From contig OZ176055.1 in assembly GCA_964247055.1 (NCBI GenBank), positions 8,308,001 to 8,372,000 of the forward strand: a stretch of DNA of 64,000 bases, read 5' to 3'. Origin of the DNA: Paragordius varius (lineage: Eukaryota > Nematomorpha). Below are positions 61,301-64,000 of this stretch, piece by piece. Under the pieces are notes generated by a model, which saw nothing but the letters and a program-made list of their open reading frames with translations, ran no database searches and was not told the DNA's origin. Numbering within the stretch: position 1 is the first letter of the stretch; each line of letters begins with the position of its first letter. Position numbers and translations under genes: made by a program.

Positions 61301-64000
61301 CTATGCCCAACAAATAATTATACATGGATTATATTTTAAACACCACGGCCCTACTTGACAATCATAGCAGAAGCGAATTTTGATTAGCATAAGCTAATTA
61401 TAGAAAAAAAGGCCATCTTTAATGTTAATAAAACTTAAATCTCTATATATACATATATATATATATATATTATATTTATTTTCAACATTTACATAACTAG
61501 ATTTCTCAAAACTATCGATTTTTAATTTTATATCTGTGCAAAAAAAACTTTTTACGCTTTATAGGTAGATGGAATCGATATAGATTTGACAAAGGGAAGT
61601 CCCCTAGAAGGGATAGCAATACTCAATATTCCAAGCATTTATGGTGGTTCAAATTTATGGGGTGCCGTTTCACGTAACCTGGGGATGATGACAAACGGTC
61701 GTTCTGATACAACCAATAATAACTCCAGCTCCTCCTCCAAAAATACTGCCACTTCATTCCTAACAAATTGCCTGTCATCAAACAAAGAAAGCAGCTCCCT
61801 AACTTCATCAACTTATAATACGTAAGAAGTATTTTTTTTGTAAATAAAAATAAAGTGTATAAGGGATAGAAATTTGGAGTTTTGATTATTTTACAAGATT
61901 AGATTTTTGCTTTTTTTTTCTTTTTACCATTAAATATTGGGGTGTCTTATGCGATGAAAAATAAGATTGAGTGCGTGATTATATTTTTAAGCCATTTTAA
62001 TCAACACATGGTTTAATTGGATTCAATTTATATAAAAAAATCATATTGTATATGTTCAATGTTTAGTATTTCCATTTGTTAGATATCCCATTTCTGAATT
62101 TATATTCATATTTATTTCATTTTGAGTGAATATGGTATACAAGTATTTTTTGCTTACGTTTAATGCGAAAATAAGTAAATTCGATTTTTATAATTATTTC
62201 CCCCCCAAAAAAAATATATGCATTGATAATTTGACTTTTTATGCATATATCGTTTTTGACTGTATATAGATCATCATCTGGTGCTCAATATTCAAATACT
62301 ACACCGCAAACAAATGCACCCAATGTTAATAGCAACACTAATAACTCATCATCAGGTAGGCGTGCCCCGCTAAAACCCCAAGATATTGGAGATCAGCTGA
62401 TCGAAATTGTAGGGCTTGAAAGTGCCATCCATGCCGGTCAAGTTAAGGCTGGCCTTCGGAGTTCAGGACGGAGAATAGCCCAGGGCTCACAAATTGTCAT
62501 AAAGTAGGGGAAAATGTGCTTTTTATTTTTTGCTCTTGTTTGTGATAATTTCTATTAGATGGTAAAATTTCTAAGATTCTAATAATTTTTTTGTAAGTTT
62601 GAGGGCTTTATAAATTGTCATAAAGCAGAATAGAATATCTCATTTTTTATTTTTTTAGTCAGGAGTTCGTAAGATTTTAGCGAAAATTTTACTCTAATAC
62701 GTGTTTAATTGTTGTTAAGTAAATCGCTCACTTTCTTTAATAATTTAGTAGTTTACAAATAGTCATGAGTAGGATTTTTTAATTTTTGCCCTAAATTTTT
62801 GAAAGTTTTCAAATAAATTTTAATTTTGTTTATTTGGTGTCTTTGATAAGCGTCTAATAGTTCTCAATTCATTGTTATAAGTAAAAAAAAATATTTTTAG
62901 TCGTCCATTTTGCCCAATTTACTCTAAAGATTTTTTCTACTTTCGTATGGTACATTTGGCATTTTTTATAAATTGATTTACTACAGGCACTTTTTACAAG
63001 GATATATTTTTTCTATATATGTATTAATATTTTCAGGCTGATCAAAATACACTTTTTCCGCTAAAAATCGCATGTATTTTTCCATTAGCAAACTAGCTTG
63101 CGAGTATTTTTGAATTATTTTCGTAAACTAAAACAATAAATTAAATATATTATTTTTTTATTTTGTTTCCTAACAAATCATAATGATTTAAATAATTAAA
63201 TATTGAATAAAACTAAAGCAATTGAATTTAAATACATTTAATAAAAAATATTTGTCATTTATTTAAAAAAAGTTCATGACGCGAATGGGTAAGTTATGTA
63301 TTTTACCCATTATCATTATGAGGGAGGTCCATTATATTAGAATTGGAATTATATATATGCTATAATATATTATATTATTAGAACTATGCGAAGATTCCCA
63401 ATGCAAATTGATGGTGAACCATGGTTACAGCCCCCATGCACAGTATAAAATATAATTTTTTAAAATAATTGATTAAATTTATTTTGACCAAACATAATAT
63501 ACCATTTACAATTCAAATTTCACCCTTAAACAATTTAATTCCTTAAACAATTCAAATTCACCCTCAAACAAAATATATATTTTTTAAAATTAAAAATTAC
63601 CTATATTTTTATATATTTTTAAAAAATTTTGTTTTAAAAAAATAATACTGAAAAAATAATAAACCATGCCATAAATATATATTGCATATTAATATATTTT
63701 ACTTCGAAAACACATTTATTTTCAGGGTGAATTTGAATTGTTTAAGGGTGAATTTGAACTGTAAATGGTATTTTTGGTGGTTACGATTAAACTATTTTAG
63801 AAAGTATTTATAACTATTTACTTGGTCCGTACATCTCAAAAATATTATTTTACTTTTTTTGAGAAATAACTGCAAAGATGCATAAGATGTTTAACATTGA
63901 CTTGAAATATTTGTTTTTTCTATTAGATTACAATTAATCTCAAAAATCGAGTGCCTATGTTAATGGCCCCCAAAAGAAAACGTCATAAATCCTTATGTGG
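48333..64000 (+). CDS. Dgk: Type I diacylglycerol kinase (alpha/beta/gamma class), 3' end outside window
   Basis: Exons 48333-48399, 48467-48543, 49263-49458, 51518-52015, 52406-52498, 53362-53688, 55809-55858, 55896-55970, 56101-56220, 56246-56372, 56440-56504, 56631-56741, 56990-57088, 57166-57255, 57721-57806, 57874-57948, 58408-58493, 58982-59071, 59435-59634, 60243-60307, 60686-60776, 61565-61821, 62270-62503, 63382-63442, 63927-64000+ give about 1104 aa. The N-terminal recoverin-homology part reads [19 protein letters not shown], then [13 protein letters not shown]-hands are [12 protein letters not shown] and [12 protein letters not shown]. Two C1 domains follow ([34 protein letters not shown]). 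The catalytic core has [41 protein letters not shown] and [13 protein letters not shown]; the accessory domain has [14 protein letters not shown]. It phosphorylates diacylglycerol to phosphatidic acid, Ca2+ regulated in this class. Exon 4 donor and optional exons 4-5 are inferred. Confidence 0.93.
48992..49213. mobile_element. MITE family 1, TA-flanked (222 bp)
   Basis: CCATTTACACTTCAAATTCA at the left and TGAATTTGAGGTGTAAATGG at the right are near-perfect inverted ends with TA on both sides. Lies in DGK intron 48544-49262, ending 49 bases before exon 3. Other copies: 58056-58354, 63502-63768. Confidence 0.68.
49464..49701. mobile_element. MITE family 2 directly after a DGK splice donor
   Basis: Left end CACAATAAAAATTAAAATTA and right end TTTTTTTCACTG then TA. 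It begins only five bases after the end of DGK exon 3 (49458), so the donor is G|GTAAT followed at once by transposon sequence. Confidence 0.55.
50342..50570. repeat. Partial foldback element copy
   Basis: 'attctgagagaaaaatgcat', 'gggccttacgagtcattta' and 'atgtgggcccaaacc' follow in order the left arm and turn of the elements at 37758 and 54664. Internally deleted and diverged. Confidence 0.4.
50803..51349. mobile_element. TTAA MITE in DGK intron
   Basis: TTAA + CATTTATATACAAC at the left and CCCCGATTTGAATCGAAGTG + TTAA at the right; the interior follows the 43061-43604 copy. Left end more diverged than the right. Ends 168 bases before DGK exon 4. Confidence 0.6.
51518..52015 (+). CDS. Dgk: Long linker exon of DGK (candidate cassette exon)
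   Basis: Phase 1 acceptor (ATATAG|CT) and phase 1 donor (GATG|GTAAAT) give 166 codons with no similarity I recognise: Thr/Ser-rich start, a basic stretch [14 protein letters not shown], then Asn-rich segments. It sits between the recoverin-like part and the EF-hands, a region that varies among type I DGKs. The open frame runs on to a stop at 52156-52158, so an unspliced form would end the protein early. Codon content (51532-52158 open, 208 codons) argues it is truly coded. Confidence 0.68.
52406..52498 (+). CDS. Dgk: Short Ser-rich DGK linker exon (candidate cassette)
   Basis: TATAG|AT and ACAG|GTATGT frame 31 codons ([20 protein letters not shown]...) in phase 1 on both sides, so inclusion or skipping keeps the frame. 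Contains RKSIDSS and other possible phosphorylation-type sites, which is inference only. Confidence 0.62.
52636..52771 (+). other. GC-rich open island in a DGK intron
   Basis: Follows a TTTAG. About half G+C in a very AT-rich intron (52499-53361), and open in more than one frame: frame 1 gives [20 protein letters not shown] and on to a stop at about 52740. It could be an alternative terminal exon, but the stretch 'tggttcagtg' plus 'gggttcactt' is also A-box/B-box-like, so a tRNA-derived repeat is possible. Confidence 0.25.
54664..55602. mobile_element. Long foldback element, copy 2
   Basis: Left arm 'ttctgatagaaaaatgta', 'ggcgcttttggttttgga', 'agatgtggtctccaaaagt'; right arm 'ttttggagcccacatctta', 'aaatcaaaaccgttatgata', 'ttttccaatcagaa'. 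Same order as 37758-38793. Lies in DGK intron 53689-55808. The open frames 54726-54914 and 54911-55132 belong to it and are not genes. Confidence 0.58.
56221..56245 (+). other. Candidate 25-nt intron in DGK
   Basis: Between ...LLVLLGLDQ and [13 protein letters not shown] the frame shifts by 25 bases, which begin GTTTTTT and end TTTAAAG. Removing them as a GT..AG intron restores the family alignment exactly where human DGKs read LLVLLGLE..KDDGQH. Its length is below the usual animal minimum; a sequence error in the T run is the other explanation. Confidence 0.55.
58056..58354. mobile_element. MITE family 1 copy before the DGK catalytic exon
   Basis: Left 'ctatttacaatttaaatta', right 'gggtgaatttgaattgtaaa' 'tgg' with TA on both sides, followed by a (TA)n run that reaches to within about 20 bases of exon 58408, which encodes the CGGDGTVG nucleotide-binding loop. 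Confidence 0.6.
58755..58973. repeat. Probable MITE family 2 copy
   Basis: Left 'tcaatttttaccgtattat' region and right 'tagcttttatgttttctttg' 'ttataattttacttatttta' 'ccgta' resemble family ends in DGK intron 58494-58981. The right end lies directly before the exon at 58982. Confidence 0.35.
59650..59932. mobile_element. MITE family 2 copy
   Basis: Left 'agaattataccatggacaaa' 'atgtgaaaatataaagacga', right 'ttatattttttgtccgtat' 'aatttcagttttac'. Inverted ends as in 4238-4525. In DGK intron 59635-60242, starting about 15 bases after the exon. Confidence 0.55.
63502..63768. mobile_element. MITE family 1 copy, best preserved (267 bp)
   Basis: CCATTTACAATTCAAATTTC at the left and GTGAATTTGAACTGTAAATGG at the right with TA at 63500-63501 and 63769-63770. 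A subterminal second inverted pair ('ttcaaattcaccctcaaac' / 'agggtgaatttgaattgttt') doubles the arms. In the last visible DGK intron. Confidence 0.7.

Noticed and set aside
61623-61811. Minus-strand frame opposite the DGK accessory domain
   Set aside because: Antisense shadow of exon 61565-61821.

Overview
This is an AT-rich animal nuclear segment with four intron-bearing genes, all on the + strand. All four were rebuilt by joining GT..AG exons by eye. In the three whose stop lies in the window the spliced length is an exact multiple of three. The proteins are metazoan, and the KCNQ C-terminal half reads most like insect KCNQ from memory, so a protostome, probably an arthropod, is the best guess. 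A parasitic crustacean would fit, but nothing here proves it. Introns range from about 25-37 nt to more than 4 kb, and most of the long ones are filled with non-autonomous transposons.

Layout: (1) 83-6720, a PPEF/rdgC-type serine/threonine phosphatase with IQ motif, PPP catalytic core and C-terminal EF-hands; its first residues lie to the left of the window. (2) 6721-11294, intergenic, with a TA-flanked MITE, a worn Helitron-like block and a dead mariner. (3) 11295-22775, a galectin with three carbohydrate-recognition domains, at least one alternative first exon and a probable extra last exon. (4) 22776-27893, intergenic, with a hAT/ZBED-like relic, a hAT-type MITE and a second dead mariner. 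(5) 27894-44895, a KCNQ voltage-gated K+ channel of KCNQ1-like type with two possible C-termini. (6) 44896-48332, intergenic. (7) 48333 to the right edge, a type I diacylglycerol kinase (recoverin-like N-terminus, EF-hands, two C1 domains, catalytic and accessory domains), cut by the window end.

The products share a theme of Ca2+ and lipid signalling at membranes: PPEF is Ca2+/calmodulin regulated, type I DGK is Ca2+ activated and consumes diacylglycerol, and KCNQ channels depend on PIP2. The adjacency may be chance.

Repeats dominate the rest. Recurrent families are Helitron-like blocks with internal tandem repeats and 3' hairpin plus CTAG ends; TTAA-flanked palindromic MITEs; TAA-flanked palindromes of about 1.2 kb; long foldbacks of about 1 kb; two TA-flanked MITE families; hAT-type MITEs; two mariner corpses; and a Penelope-like GIY-YIG fragment. 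Several sit inside one another or a few bases from splice sites. I found no CRISPR array, rRNA or intact tRNA. The candidates most worth a second look are the ultra-short introns, the three-CRD galectin with alternative ends, the symmetric cassette exons in the DGK linker and the palindromic element families.
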